DNA of 64,000 nt, from contig NZ_CP183834.1 of the NCBI RefSeq assembly GCF_049675895.1, positions 2,480,001 to 2,544,000 on the forward strand, read 5' to 3'. Within the stretch, counting starts at the first letter, position 1, and every line of letters starts with the position of its first letter. This DNA comes from Ampullimonas aquatilis. GTDB lineage: Bacteria > Pseudomonadota > Gammaproteobacteria > Burkholderiales > Burkholderiaceae_D. The translations under genes and the position numbers were made by a program. Positions 9,342 through 18,404 of the stretch are shown here, one piece after another. Under the pieces are notes generated by a model. It was not told the DNA's origin. It ran no database searches and worked only from the letters and a program-made list of their open reading frames with translations.

Positions 9342-9614
9342 ATGTTTACGACGCAAACCGTCATGACTGTCGGCCAGGAAGCATTGCGCATGACGCTGCT
9401 GCTGGCCGCTCCCTTGCTGATTGCCGCGCTCGCCGTCGGTCTGATCATCAGCATCTTTCAGGCTGCCACGCAAATCAACGAAGCCACGCTCTCCTTCATT
9501 CCCAAGGTGATTGCGGTTTTTTTGGTGCTGCTGTTGGTCGGCCCGTGGATGCTGCAAACCATGCTCGACTATATGCGCAATGTGCTCACCAGCTTTCCGC
9601 ACATGATCGGCTGA
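9342..9614 (+). CDS. fliQ: Flagellar export gate protein FliQ
   Basis: 90 residues, the normal FliQ length, with two transmembrane helices (about 16-38 and 51-75). Between them lies the conserved IFQAATQINEATLSFIPK segment. FliQ wraps around the FliP-FliR core of the export gate. AAGGA lies nine bases before the ATG. The 42 bp before fliR are free of other features. Confidence 0.97.
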   Translation: MFTTQTVMTVGQEALRMTLLLAAPLLIAALAVGLIISIFQAATQINEATLSFIPKVIAVFLVLLLVGPWMLQTMLDYMRNVLTSFPHMIG

Positions 9615-9656
9615 TCGTACCAGCCCGCCGCCACTCGCTCAACAGATCGGCATCGC

Positions 9657-10430
9657 ATGTTCAGCTTCACCACCGATCAGGTTTCCTTATGGATTGCCCA
9701 GTTCATCTGGCCATTTGTGCGGATCTTGTCGCTCTTCACTTTTGCGCCGGTGCTGTCCCAACGCAATATCCCCCAGCGCGTCAAACTCGCCAGCGCGGTA
9801 GTGCTGACCATCGTGATTGCGCCGCTGATTCCCGACTTTGCCCGCCCCGTATTGCAAGATATCTATAGCGTGCAGGGCATTGTGCTGTTGGCCGAACAAT
9901 TACTGGTTGGCTTTGTGATGGGTTTTTCGCTCAAGCTGGTCTTTGCGGCGATGGAAACGGCCGGTGAATTCATCGGCCTGCAAATGGGCATTTCGTTTGC
10001 CACCTTTGTCGACCCGCAAAATGCCCGCCCAACGCCCATCATTGGCAGCCTGATGAATATTCTCGCCATGCTGGTGTTTTTGGGGCTCAACGGCCATCTA
10101 TCCCTCATCATGTCGATTGCCGAAAGTTTTACCGTAGTGCCCATCAGCAGTGATGCCCATGCCGGTTTTAACTGGCTGGCACTAACCCAACAAGGTGGGC
10201 AACTGTTTGCGCTCGGTTTACATCTGGCGTTGCCAATTATCGCGGTGATCATGATCTGTAATATGGCGCTGGCAGTATTGGCGCGCTCAGCCCCGCAGAT
10301 CAACATTTTTTCCATCAGCTTTGCCATCACCATGCTGGCTGGCCTGTTTGCCCTCTTTGCCATGCTGCCAGGGCTGTCACAACTCCTCGAAACCGCTCTG
10401 GGTACCAACCCAATTGAACTCTTGAAGTAG
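9657..10430 (+). CDS. fliR: Flagellar export gate protein FliR
   Basis: 257 residues with six or so hydrophobic segments and the family signature region containing ETAGEFIGLQMGISFATFVDP (split here by description: EFIGLQMG near residues 102-109). FliR closes the FliP pentamer in the export gate and contacts FlhB. This is the last gene of the operon. Sixteen bases after its stop comes the first copy of the dispersed GGAGTAT element described below; flhB and flhA are not in this window. Confidence 0.96.
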   Translation: MFSFTTDQVSLWIAQFIWPFVRILSLFTFAPVLSQRNIPQRVKLASAVVLTIVIAPLIPDFARPVLQDIYSVQGIVLLAEQLLVGFVMGFSLKLVFAAMETAGEFIGLQMGISFATFVDPQNARPTPIIGSLMNILAMLVFLGLNGHLSLIMSIAESFTVVPISSDAHAGFNWLALTQQGGQLFALGLHLALPIIAVIMICNMALAVLARSAPQINIFSISFAITMLAGLFALFAMLPGLSQLLETALGTNPIELLK

Positions 10431-10446
10431 TCAAAATAAGCATTTT

Positions 10447-10526
10447 TTAAGGAGTATATTTAAATATAGACTGCTTAAGTGCTTATTTATTTGCTTAATT
10501 TTTTTACTATCCCAGAGTATATTTTA
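10447..10526 (+). repeat. Dispersed intergenic element, copy A
   Basis: First of five related A+T-rich elements. GGAGTAT is at 10451 and AGAGTAT at 10514, 63 bases apart start to start. In between are CTTAAGTGCTTATTTA and a T-run before TACT (10505-10508), which can pair with AGTA (10516-10519). The 5' box can also fold on itself through the palindrome TATATTTAAATATA. It begins 16 bases after the fliR stop, in the same orientation as fliR. Confidence 0.75.
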
Positions 10527-10710
10527 TCATCAGTGATTATCCACGCAGTGATTGCCCATGTCCTGCCCCAGCTATCATCGGATTGATTTATCTGGTTGAT
10601 GAGTTGATGACATCATCATTAAATCAATAAAAACATATTTATATTGTTTTATTGATTCTAATTGAGTAGACTGGCGACTCTTTTCAATCACACAACCAGG
10701 AGAAATCATC

Positions 10711-11292
10711 ATGGGTCAGCCAATCGCCATCCCAACCCGTCGTCAACTCATCAAAAGCAGCGGCTTGTCCGTTGCCGCATTTGGCCTGTTAATGGGCAGC
10801 AGCAAACTTGCCATGGCCGCCTCCAAAGCACCTAGCGAAGGTGATATCGCCATCTTGAACGTGGCCTTGGGTCTGGAACACGAAGCCATCGCCGCTTACC
10901 AGATTGGTGCCGAATCGGGCCTGCTCAAAGGCGGTGTACTGGATGTGGCCGTGCTGTTTCAAAGCCATCACAAAGCGCACCGAGAAGCACAGATTGCCAC
11001 GATTGAACACCTCGGTGGCAAACCGGTTGCCGCCAAAACCATGGACGAATACATGAAAAGCAGCAAGCTCAATGTGGCTGCCATCAAGACTGACAAAGAC
11101 GTGCTGAAACTGGCACAGCGCCTGGAACTGGGTGCCGTCAATGCCTACATCGGTGTGATGCCATCATTTGCCGACCGCGAACTGTCCAAAGTGGCGGCTC
11201 GTTTGCTGGCCGATGAAACCATGCATTACACCGCACTGACGCAGGCTCTGAGTGAGCCTTTGCCTAAACCAGGTCTGTCATTTGGCGCTTGA
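10711..11292 (+). CDS. Tat-exported ferritin-like (DUF4439-type) protein
   Basis: 193 residues. The N-terminus has a twin-arginine export signal (TRRQLIK, Arg10-Arg11) followed by a hydrophobic stretch and an ALA-type cleavage site (MAAS, near 35). The mature part is all-helical with regularly placed His/Glu, for example EHEAIAAYQ, HHKAHREAQ and DETMHYTAL, as in ferritin-like four-helix bundles that bind a metal pair. A folded, metal-loaded protein would explain the Tat route. The precise function is unknown. GGAGA lies ten bases upstream of the ATG. It stands alone between the flagellar operon and a cytochrome c gene. Confidence 0.78.
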   Translation: MGQPIAIPTRRQLIKSSGLSVAAFGLLMGSSKLAMAASKAPSEGDIAILNVALGLEHEAIAAYQIGAESGLLKGGVLDVAVLFQSHHKAHREAQIATIEHLGGKPVAAKTMDEYMKSSKLNVAAIKTDKDVLKLAQRLELGAVNAYIGVMPSFADRELSKVAARLLADETMHYTALTQALSEPLPKPGLSFGA

Positions 11293-11305
11293 TTTTGTAT
11301 TTGAC

Positions 11306-11336
11306 TGGTCTTGCATGATTTGACGAAGCAAGACCA
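11306..11336 (+). terminator. Hairpin after the ferritin-like gene
   Basis: TGGTCTTGC (11306-11314) pairs perfectly with GCAAGACCA (11328-11336) across a 13-base loop, starting 14 bases after the stop codon. No T-run follows, so this is a terminator-like hairpin rather than a clear intrinsic terminator. Confidence 0.4.
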
Positions 11337-11512
11337 ATGGTCGATCAATTGTTGGTGCGTGACTGGCAAAAGTCATCATCACGCACCCAATTTGTCTGAC
11401 AATTTGATTTGCACGCACCGTGATTTGCACACGTCGATTTGCTTGCCATCCTGCCCGGTGGCAAGCTTTTCTCGCTGAATACTGTTTTAGCCAATTGATA
11501 ACGACACCCAAT

Positions 11513-11914
11513 ATGCGCACAGTCTTGCTGATTATTTTTACGATCTTCATGAACATCACAACATCGGCCCAAGCCGCAGGCGATCTGGTGCGCGGCGAGC
11601 AACTCTATAGCGCCCGCTGCGGCGCCTGCCATGCCATTGACGACAACGGCGCCGGGCCGCGTCATCGCAATGTCGTGGGAAGAATTGCCGCCACCCAAGC
11701 AGGCTACGAGTATTCCAGCGCCTTAAAAAAATCCGGACTGCGCTGGACCTTGCACAATCTGGATCGCTGGCTGGCCAATCCCAATCAACTGGTGCCCGGC
11801 AATAAAATGGTCGTGCAATTAGCCAATGATGCCAAGGATCGACAAGACATCATTGCCTATCTTGAGGCACAATCAGCAGCAACCCGACCGGGTACGGTAA
11901 ACCGCCGCAAATAG
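11513..11914 (+). CDS. Small periplasmic class I cytochrome c
   Basis: 133 residues from the ATG at 11513, chosen because it gives a clean signal peptide (hydrophobic 4-18, cleavage after AQA near 21); the frame is open further upstream to 11420 but that part is not signal-like. The heme motif CGACH is at residues 36-40, followed by GAGPRHRNVVGR, the usual class I pattern. PGNKMVV later supplies the likely axial methionine. It resembles cytochrome c2/c552-like electron carriers. Its partner is not obvious; a heme peroxidase and cydA lie downstream. Confidence 0.87.
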   Translation: MRTVLLIIFTIFMNITTSAQAAGDLVRGEQLYSARCGACHAIDDNGAGPRHRNVVGRIAATQAGYEYSSALKKSGLRWTLHNLDRWLANPNQLVPGNKMVVQLANDAKDRQDIIAYLEAQSAATRPGTVNRRK

Positions 11915-12008
11915 TCTGACAGGTATGATCCTGGTGCCAGGAACCTGTTTGCATGGACCAGCATCCGATCAATGGCAAGTCATCTGGCGACGCAGGGAGT
12001 CTGAATAC

Positions 12009-12632
12009 GTGGAAGAAATCTCAATCATCGAGTTATACGGCGCAACTCAAAAAAAATTGCTGGAAAGCCTATTGCATCACCCCGATGGCATGTCGGTGGA
12101 AGAACTGGTGAACGATCTGGAAATTTCCACCAATGCTGTGCGCCAGCATCTGGCCGCACTGGAGCGCGACAATATGATTGAGCGGGCGGGTCAACGCCCT
12201 ACCGGTCGTCGCCCGGAGATGTGTTACGCGCTCACCGCTCACGGACAAGAAGCCTTTCCGCGCCGTTACCGACAACTGGCCGAGCATCTGATTGAAGAAA
12301 TCTGCGAAACCATCGGCCCCGACGCCCTCGCCGCCACCATGCAAAAAATGGGCACCAAAGCTGGTAAACAAGTCGGCAATGGTCTCGCTAAAACCGACAG
12401 CGTCGCTGCCTTATTGCGTGAAGCGGGTTACGATGCGCAGCAAACGCCCGATCAGCCTGACGAAGTGGTCGCCCATAATTGCGTTTTTCATCGCCTCGCT
12501 GAACGCTACCCCGCCGTCTGCCAATATGACCTGGCCTTCATGGCCGCTGCCACTGGCGCTGAAATCGAGCATAAGGAATGCATCATTCGCCAAGACTCGG
12601 TCTGTCGCTTCAAATTTGTTCGCCACAGCTAG
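12009..12632 (+). CDS. SufR/COG2345-like winged-helix regulator with four cysteines
   Basis: 207 residues from a GTG at 12009, preceded by AGGGAG; the frame is also open to an ATG at 11925, which would add 28 poorly conserved-looking residues. An N-terminal winged helix (about residues 10-70, containing LEISTNAVRQHLAALE) is followed by a domain ending in four cysteines spaced C-x12-C-x19-C-x7-C. That layout resembles SufR-like regulators of COG2345, in which the cysteines hold an iron-sulfur cluster and sense iron or redox state (family knowledge). It lies between cytochrome c and heme peroxidase genes, so redox control of these neighbours is plausible but inferred. Confidence 0.7.
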   Translation: MEEISIIELYGATQKKLLESLLHHPDGMSVEELVNDLEISTNAVRQHLAALERDNMIERAGQRPTGRRPEMCYALTAHGQEAFPRRYRQLAEHLIEEICETIGPDALAATMQKMGTKAGKQVGNGLAKTDSVAALLREAGYDAQQTPDQPDEVVAHNCVFHRLAERYPAVCQYDLAFMAAATGAEIEHKECIIRQDSVCRFKFVRHS

Positions 12633-12930
12633 ATCACTTTTCTAGCCACCGCCAGTGTGAGGCTCACTCAACACATTGAGGCAAATTATCCTTGCACGTA
12701 ATTCAAAAGCCTTTTTAACTTTTCATTGAACCCAATATGCATATTTAGCAACAGTTGACGTATTAACTGTAGGCTTTAATTGAAATAAGCGCCATGTAAC
12801 ATTGTGTAAAGAATTTCACGTAATTCACATATCCATCATATTTATATGTTTTAATACGATCCGCCTCCTTTAAAAAAGAGGTTGAGATGTATGAACACAT
12901 AACACTTTCACAAATAAATAGTCGAGGGAT

Positions 12931-14538
12931 ATGATGAAAAAAATATTATTGGCAGCCATTCCGCTGCTGTGCTCCAGCATGTTGACAACACCAGCTTTGG
13001 CCGACACCGTGCATGCGCGCTTTCCCAAACTGCCACGCCACAAGGATCATGTTTTCACCCGCATGTTTCCCAACCTGCCGCCGTTTGCCAAAGAAACCGA
13101 CCTGACCCGTGAAGCCGTCAAACTCCTGGGTGCGCAAGGTGGTCTGCTGGATGCCAAAGACAACCTGACCGATCCAATTCAGTCCATCGTCAATCAGCCG
13201 GTGTTTAGTCCCAACAACTTTGACAACCCCGCTATGACAGCGGGAGTGACCTTCTTTGGCCAGTTTTTGGATCACGACATCACGCTCGACAAAAAATCAC
13301 CCTTGCTGGAAAACAGCAAACCGCGCAAGACCGTCAACTTCAGAACTGCCGCGTTTGATCTGGACTCACTCTATGGTGATGGCCCGCAAGACTCACCCGA
13401 ACTGTATGATCCCAGCTCGGGCTATATCAAATTCATCGTCCAGCCCATTCCCGGTTCCGAACTGGTTTCGCGGCATGGTGCCGTGCGTTACGACTTGCAA
13501 CGTGACGCCAATAACGAGGCCATCATCGGCGATAGCCGTAATGATGAAAACGTGATCCTGTCGCAGTTTCATCTGGCCATGCTGCGTTTCCACAATGCCG
13601 TGACCGACTATCTGGTCACCCAACCTGCCTATCGCCAAGCTTCACCACAACAGGTGTTTAACGAAGCGCAAAAACTGGTGCGCTGGCATTATCAGTGGAT
13701 CATCCTGCACGAATTCCTGCCACTCACAATCGGTCAGGATCGACTCGATCAGATCCTCTCCGAAGGCTTGCAGTATTACAAGATTGATCAGCCTGAATAT
13801 TTCTTCCAGCGCGAAGACGGCTCGAGAACACCACGTATCCCAATTGAGTTTTCGGTAGCGGCTTATCGCTTTGGTCACTCTCAGGTACGGCCAAGTTACC
13901 GCCTCAATTTCGGCCCGACCGGCGGTTCACCGTTCTTTGCCTTTATTTTTGACGACAGCCTTGACCCCAACGCCACCGATCCGAACGATTTACGTGGCGG
14001 CAAACGCGCGCCACGACGCTTTGTGGACTGGCAAACCTTTTTCAATTTTGGCGATGGCAACTTCCGCCCCAATAAAATCATTGATACCAAACTGTCCACT
14101 CCCTTGATGCTCTTGCCGGGTTCGCGTGCGCCATCACCCGGCTTGCCCGATGATGGCGTGCAATCGCTGGCGTCACGCAATCTGATGCGCCACGTCAACT
14201 TTGGACTGCCTTCGGGTCAGGCAATTGCCAAAAAAATGAATCTGCCGGCTTTGACTGCGGCACAATTAAGCGAGCTGGCGCCCTACTCCATGCAAAACAG
14301 CACCCCGCTCTGGTATTACGTGCTGAAAGAAGCAGAAGTCATGGAACATGGCACACGCATGGGTCCGGTGGGCTCACGGATTGTGGGTGAAGTATTTGTT
14401 GGCCTCATGCAGGCTGACCCTGGTGCCTACCTGAGCCAACGTTCAAACTGGACACCAACCCTGCCCGCTGCCGGTGGCATCGGTACCTTCAAGATGACCG
14501 ACTTGCTCAACTTTGCCGGCGTTGTGCCGCCGCTTTAA
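12931..14538 (+). CDS. Secreted animal-type heme peroxidase
   Basis: 535 residues with a signal peptide (hydrophobic 4-21, cleavage near ALA-D at 24). It matches the animal peroxidase/peroxinectin fold. The distal His115 sits in GQFLDHD (110-116), the calcium-site segment TAAFDLDSLYG is at 139-149, and the proximal His316 is in YRFGHSQVRP. Bacterial members oxidise halides or small organics with H2O2 outside the cytoplasm. GAGGG lies before the start. An ATG pair allows a one-residue ambiguity. It is monocistronic in appearance, with a strong hairpin after it. Confidence 0.9.
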   Translation: MMKKILLAAIPLLCSSMLTTPALADTVHARFPKLPRHKDHVFTRMFPNLPPFAKETDLTREAVKLLGAQGGLLDAKDNLTDPIQSIVNQPVFSPNNFDNPAMTAGVTFFGQFLDHDITLDKKSPLLENSKPRKTVNFRTAAFDLDSLYGDGPQDSPELYDPSSGYIKFIVQPIPGSELVSRHGAVRYDLQRDANNEAIIGDSRNDENVILSQFHLAMLRFHNAVTDYLVTQPAYRQASPQQVFNEAQKLVRWHYQWIILHEFLPLTIGQDRLDQILSEGLQYYKIDQPEYFFQREDGSRTPRIPIEFSVAAYRFGHSQVRPSYRLNFGPTGGSPFFAFIFDDSLDPNATDPNDLRGGKRAPRRFVDWQTFFNFGDGNFRPNKIIDTKLSTPLMLLPGSRAPSPGLPDDGVQSLASRNLMRHVNFGLPSGQAIAKKMNLPALTAAQLSELAPYSMQNSTPLWYYVLKEAEVMEHGTRMGPVGSRIVGEVFVGLMQADPGAYLSQRSNWTPTLPAAGGIGTFKMTDLLNFAGVVPPL

Positions 14539-14547
14539 TCAAGCACC

Positions 14548-14593
14548 ACGCCAGCCAGCAACAGTCAACAATCGCGCCATCGCTGGCTGGCGT
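14548..14593 (+). terminator. Twelve-bp-stem hairpin after the peroxidase gene
   Basis: ACGCCAGCCAGC (14548-14559) pairs perfectly with GCTGGCTGGCGT (14582-14593). It begins ten bases after the peroxidase stop. The tail is only mildly T-rich (TTTCTGTTTT a few bases on), so it probably terminates or stabilises the peroxidase mRNA. Confidence 0.5.
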
Positions 14594-14733
14594 GCCAGTT
14601 TCTGTTTTCCCCAACCAGACCGTGTTGATTCCCCCCGTCAGATCACACATTCCCCCGTACTGGTTGGGACTTTTATTGCATATCTGCAGCAAGCTGTTTG
14701 CCTGTGGGTTCAATCATAAAGACCTGTCCTACC

Positions 14734-16275
14734 ATGAATATCGATCACTTCCTCATCAATCTGATGCGTCTGGAGTTTGGCTTTACCGCCTGCTTTCACT
14801 ATATTTTTGTACCGCTTACCTTAGGGTTGATCTTTTGCATCGCCTGCATGGAAAGCCTGTTGGTACTCACCCGCAATCACAACTGGCGCATCGCCGCACG
14901 GTTTGCCATGCGATTTTTTGTGCTGGCCTGGCTGATCGGCATTGCCACTGGCTATCCATTGCGACATCAACTCAATACCAACTGGGGCGATTACGCCAGC
15001 TATGTCACCCCCGTTCTGGGACAGATCATGGCCATCGAATCGTATATCGGCCCCATCATGTTGACCTCGGTCATCCTGCTGGCCTTGCTGGGTGACTGGC
15101 TCTGGCCCATGTTACGCCTGACCCTGAGCTGGACATTGACTGGCGCGATGGCTGCCCAGGCCGCGGCCATTCTGTCGATGAATGCCTGGATGCAACATCC
15201 CACTGGCAGCAACTTTGTCATGCATGAAGTGCAATTGCTATCACTGACCGATGTCTTTATGAATCCGGTTGCCATCGCCAAAACTTGGCACACACTCAGC
15301 GCAGCATTGGTCTGTGGCACCACCTTTATTTTCGTGATCAGTCTGGTCTATCTGTATCAACGTCGCCATCAGGCCTTGAGTCGACTGATGTTGCGACTGG
15401 CCCTGCCACTGGGCTTGCTGGCCACGCTCAGCACCCTGGTCAGTGGGCATCTGAGTGTGGACTATGTGGCGCATTATCAGCCCATGAAATTTGCCGCCTT
15501 TGAAGGACTCTGGGAACAGGAAGATGGTCCGGCCGGATTGAGTTTATATGGCGTGCCCAATATGCAAAATCAACAGACCCGTGATGAGATCAAGATTCCT
15601 TACCTGATGAGCATTCTGACCGGCAATGGCTTGAATGGCTCGCCGTTGGGGATTCGTGAAATTCGTCAGAATGAAGCCGAGAAGATTCGCCAGGCTCTGC
15701 AGATGACGCCTGAAGACGGAGGTTTTCAAGCCTTGCAGGGTTATCGTGCCTTGTTTACTCAAACCAGGGTACAGTCTGAAGGCGAGCTGGATGATGCCAG
15801 TGTGATTGAACTGGCTGCCCAAAAAACCGTGCCCAATGTACCCGTGTTGTTTGGCAGTTTTCGTGTCATGGTATCGGTGGGCATGATCATGCTGGCGGTG
15901 TTCAGCCTGCCCTTGTTGCTGCGATCACGCTGGCGTAACGATCAGGCACGCTGGTCCATGCGTTGCCTGCCCTGGGTTTTGCCGTTGCCCTGGCTTGCCA
16001 CCATGGCTGGCTGGATAGTCGCGGAAATGGGCCGCCAACCCTGGGTCATCTATGGTTATTTGCCAACGGTGCAGGCAGCCCAATTACCGAGCCTCAATCA
16101 GGGCGTGTTTGGTCTGATCTTTTATATTGTCTGTTATTTGATCACCGGCATGGGCTTTGTGTTGGCTACCCGCTGGCTGGTGGATCATGGCCCCATGGCC
16201 AGTTGTGTACCCACTTCACTGTTACAGCCATGGTTTCGCCATCAGACCAAACTCAATCGCAATGAATCAGCATAA
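14734..16275 (+). CDS. cydA: Cytochrome bd quinol oxidase subunit I, without a cydB neighbour
   Basis: 513 residues from the ATG at 14734. The heme ligands are His22 and His186, with Met379 in FRVMV. The quinol-site residues Lys252 and Glu257 sit in KFAAFEGLWE, and GRQPW is at 433-437. The periplasmic Q-loop between 258 and 370 is long, as in E. coli CydA. Cytochrome bd needs subunit II to form a working dimer, but the next gene is phaB and no cydB- or cydX-like frame is present here. It may use a subunit encoded elsewhere, or be an orphan CydA-type protein. Copy B of the dispersed element follows. Confidence 0.93.
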   Translation: MNIDHFLINLMRLEFGFTACFHYIFVPLTLGLIFCIACMESLLVLTRNHNWRIAARFAMRFFVLAWLIGIATGYPLRHQLNTNWGDYASYVTPVLGQIMAIESYIGPIMLTSVILLALLGDWLWPMLRLTLSWTLTGAMAAQAAAILSMNAWMQHPTGSNFVMHEVQLLSLTDVFMNPVAIAKTWHTLSAALVCGTTFIFVISLVYLYQRRHQALSRLMLRLALPLGLLATLSTLVSGHLSVDYVAHYQPMKFAAFEGLWEQEDGPAGLSLYGVPNMQNQQTRDEIKIPYLMSILTGNGLNGSPLGIREIRQNEAEKIRQALQMTPEDGGFQALQGYRALFTQTRVQSEGELDDASVIELAAQKTVPNVPVLFGSFRVMVSVGMIMLAVFSLPLLLRSRWRNDQARWSMRCLPWVLPLPWLATMAGWIVAEMGRQPWVIYGYLPTVQAAQLPSLNQGVFGLIFYIVCYLITGMGFVLATRWLVDHGPMASCVPTSLLQPWFRHQTKLNRNESA

Positions 16276-16360
16276 AGCTGCAGCATCGGTCAGCAAGCAC
16301 TGTCAGTCACATCTGGTGCCTGACAGCAGACTGTCTGCCTTCGTCGTCAAAACAAGCAAT

Positions 16361-16440
16361 TTTATGGAGTATATGCAAATACCGTCTGTTTAAGTGCGTA
16401 TTTACTTGTTAATTTTTTTTACTATTAGAGAGTATATACG
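16361..16440 (+). repeat. Dispersed intergenic element, copy B
   Basis: GGAGTAT at 16366 and AGAGTAT at 16429 are 63 bases apart. The middle reads GTTTAAGTGCGTATTTACTTG, then an eight-base T-run and TACT (16420-16423), which pairs with AGTA (16431-16434). It lies about 90 bases after the cydA stop and in the same direction; phaB begins 135 bases further on. Confidence 0.75.
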
Positions 16441-16574
16441 TTGAAAAATTTGTATGCGTTATTGCGACATTGATTGATGGCGCGCAATCATTTTTGACAA
16501 TTTGCCGCTATACTGCACAATGTAGCCAATTGTTTTCAACAATCCAATACGTACCGGCAAGAAAAGGAGACGGC

Positions 16575-17327
16575 ATGAGCGATAACACGGCAAAACTGGC
16601 ATTGATCACCGGTGGCATGGGGGGCTTGGGCGAAGCTTTGTGTCGAAAACTGGCACAAAGCGGTTTTCGTGTGGTGACGACATTTTCATCACGCAATACC
16701 CAGGCGCAAGACTGGCTGGCGCGGCAAAAAGCCGACGGCTTTGATTTTCACGCCTATCCGATGGACGTGACCCAGTTTGAATCATGCAAAGTCAGTGTCG
16801 CCAACATCATGGCCGAGCACGGCACGATTGAAGTACTGGTCAACAATGCGGGCATTACCCGTGATGCCACACTGAAAAAAATGCAGCTCGAAGACTGGCG
16901 CGCAGTCTTGTCCACCAATCTGGATAGCGTCTTTCATCTCTCTAAATTGGTGATTGATGGCATGCTCGAAAAACAATGGGGCCGCATCATCAATATCTCG
17001 TCAGTCAATGGTCAGCGCGGCGCGTTTGGGCAAGTCAATTACGCTGCCGCCAAAGCCGGCATGCATGGTTTTACCAAGGCACTGGCGCTCGAAGTGGCCA
17101 AAAAACATATCACGGTCAACACTGTTTCACCCGGCTACTTGAATACCAAGATGGTGGCTGCCATTCCTGCCGAGATTTTACAAAGCAAGATCCTGCCCGA
17201 AATTCCCGTCGGCCGTCTGGGTGAGCCTGCCGAAGTGGCTGATCTGGTGAGCTGGCTTTGTTCCGACTCCGCCGCCTTTGTCACCGGCGCCAATTTTGCC
17301 ATCAATGGCGGTCAACACATGTATTGA
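16575..17327 (+). CDS. phaB: Acetoacetyl-CoA reductase (PhaB-type SDR)
   Basis: 250 residues from the ATG at 16575, preceded by AAGGAGA. A classic short-chain dehydrogenase: the nucleotide loop is TGGMGGLG, the NNAG motif is present, the catalytic Ser is in NISSVNGQRGAFGQ, and the YAAAK motif follows. The C-terminus INGGQHMY is typical of PhaB rather than FabG. PhaB reduces acetoacetyl-CoA to (R)-3-hydroxybutyryl-CoA with NADPH for polyhydroxybutyrate synthesis. The location near a phasin supports this; phaA and phaC are not in the window. Confidence 0.9.
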   Translation: MSDNTAKLALITGGMGGLGEALCRKLAQSGFRVVTTFSSRNTQAQDWLARQKADGFDFHAYPMDVTQFESCKVSVANIMAEHGTIEVLVNNAGITRDATLKKMQLEDWRAVLSTNLDSVFHLSKLVIDGMLEKQWGRIINISSVNGQRGAFGQVNYAAAKAGMHGFTKALALEVAKKHITVNTVSPGYLNTKMVAAIPAEILQSKILPEIPVGRLGEPAEVADLVSWLCSDSAAFVTGANFAINGGQHMY

Positions 17328-17330
17328 GCC

Positions 17331-17360
17331 TGACAGACCTTTCATCATAAAGGTCTGTCA
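17331..17360 (+). terminator. Perfect 12-bp hairpin after phaB
   Basis: TGACAGACCTTT (17331-17342) and AAAGGTCTGTCA (17349-17360) are perfect complements around a six-base loop, four bases after the phaB stop. No T-tract follows. It would cap the phaB message or reduce read-through into pta. Confidence 0.5.
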
Positions 17361-17438
17361 ACGTCACCAAATTGTCATTGATTTGCTGCGCAATACTGCT
17401 ACGCTGTTGCCCATCTTCGGCCTTTTTCATCACCACTC

Positions 17439-18404
17439 ATGTCCATTGAATTGAGCGCGCCACAACCCATCACACAAGCAGCGCCGCGTCTGGCTGCACT
17501 GATTGAACAAGCCCAACAATTTGCACCGCTACGCACGGCCATTGTTCATCCCTGTCAACAAGATGCGCTGGAAGGCGCGATAGATGCGACCCGCGCCGGC
17601 CTGATTGAGCCGGTGTTGGTCGCACCACTCGCCAAGCTCAACAAGATTGCCAACGACTGCGGACTGAATCTGTCTTCGTATGAACAACATGATGTGCCGC
17701 ACAGCCATGCCGCCGCCGAATATGCCGTCACCCTGGCAGCACAGCATCGCGTCGATGCGCTCATGAAAGGCAGCCTGCATACCGATGAACTGATGGCGAC
17801 CGTACTGGGCACACATGGCCTGGCTGATCACTTACGCACTGAACGGCGCATCAGTCATGTGTTTGTGATTGATGTAGCCAGCTATCACAAACTGCTGCTG
17901 ATTACCGATGGTGCCATCAATATTGCGCCCGATCTGGATACCAAAGCCGATATCTTGCGCAATGCCATTGACCTTGCCCAGGCGCTGGGTATTGCCATAC
18001 CCAAAGCAGCGCTGCTCTCGGCGGTCGAGACCGTCAATTCAAAAATGATTGCCACCATTGATGCCGCCGCACTGTGCAAAATGAGTGAACGCGGCCAAAT
18101 TGTCGGTGCCATTCTGGATGGCCCACTGGCCTTTGATAATGCCATTTCAAAAGCGGCGGCACGCATCAAGCAGATTCAATCGCAAGTCTCCGGCGATGCC
18201 GATATTTTGCTGGCACCCGATCTGGAATCAGGCAATATATTGGCCAAGCAACTGGAATATTTAAGCGCAGCCCAAACGGCAGGGATCGTACTGGGCACCC
18301 GTGTTCCCATCATGCTGTCCAGCCGTGCCGACCCACCGGCGGCCCGGCGCGCCTCGGCGGCAATCGCCCAACTTTATACACAGTGGTGCAAACAACGTGT
18401 CTGA
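17439..18404 (+). CDS. pta: Phosphate acetyltransferase/phosphotransbutyrylase family
   Basis: 321 residues of the short Pta/Ptb type (no DRTGG domain, no fused MaoC-like hydratase). Recognisable parts are VDALMKGSLHTDELM, the RRISHVFV strand, TDGAINIAPDLDTK, and DGPLAFDNAIS near residue 230. The enzyme interconverts acyl-CoA and acyl phosphate. Its stop overlaps the GTG start of the acetate kinase gene by eight bases, so the two form the classic acetyl-CoA to acetate/ATP pair. Substrate could be acetyl- or butyryl-CoA; sequence alone does not decide it. Confidence 0.88.
   Translation: MSIELSAPQPITQAAPRLAALIEQAQQFAPLRTAIVHPCQQDALEGAIDATRAGLIEPVLVAPLAKLNKIANDCGLNLSSYEQHDVPHSHAAAEYAVTLAAQHRVDALMKGSLHTDELMATVLGTHGLADHLRTERRISHVFVIDVASYHKLLLITDGAINIAPDLDTKADILRNAIDLAQALGIAIPKAALLSAVETVNSKMIATIDAAALCKMSERGQIVGAILDGPLAFDNAISKAAARIKQIQSQVSGDADILLAPDLESGNILAKQLEYLSAAQTAGIVLGTRVPIMLSSRADPPAARRASAAIAQLYTQWCKQRV

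Noticed and set aside
16366..16392. Tiny reading frame starting at the ATG after GGAG inside copy B of the dispersed element (and a longer one in copy C)
   Set aside because: The ATG and frame are not kept in copies A and E, so the GGAG box is unlikely to drive a conserved peptide.
18301..18396. Longer acetate kinase starting inside pta
   Set aside because: The added residues (Pro/Arg/Ser-rich) look like an out-of-frame reading of pta; the GTG at 18397 overlaps the pta stop in the usual way.
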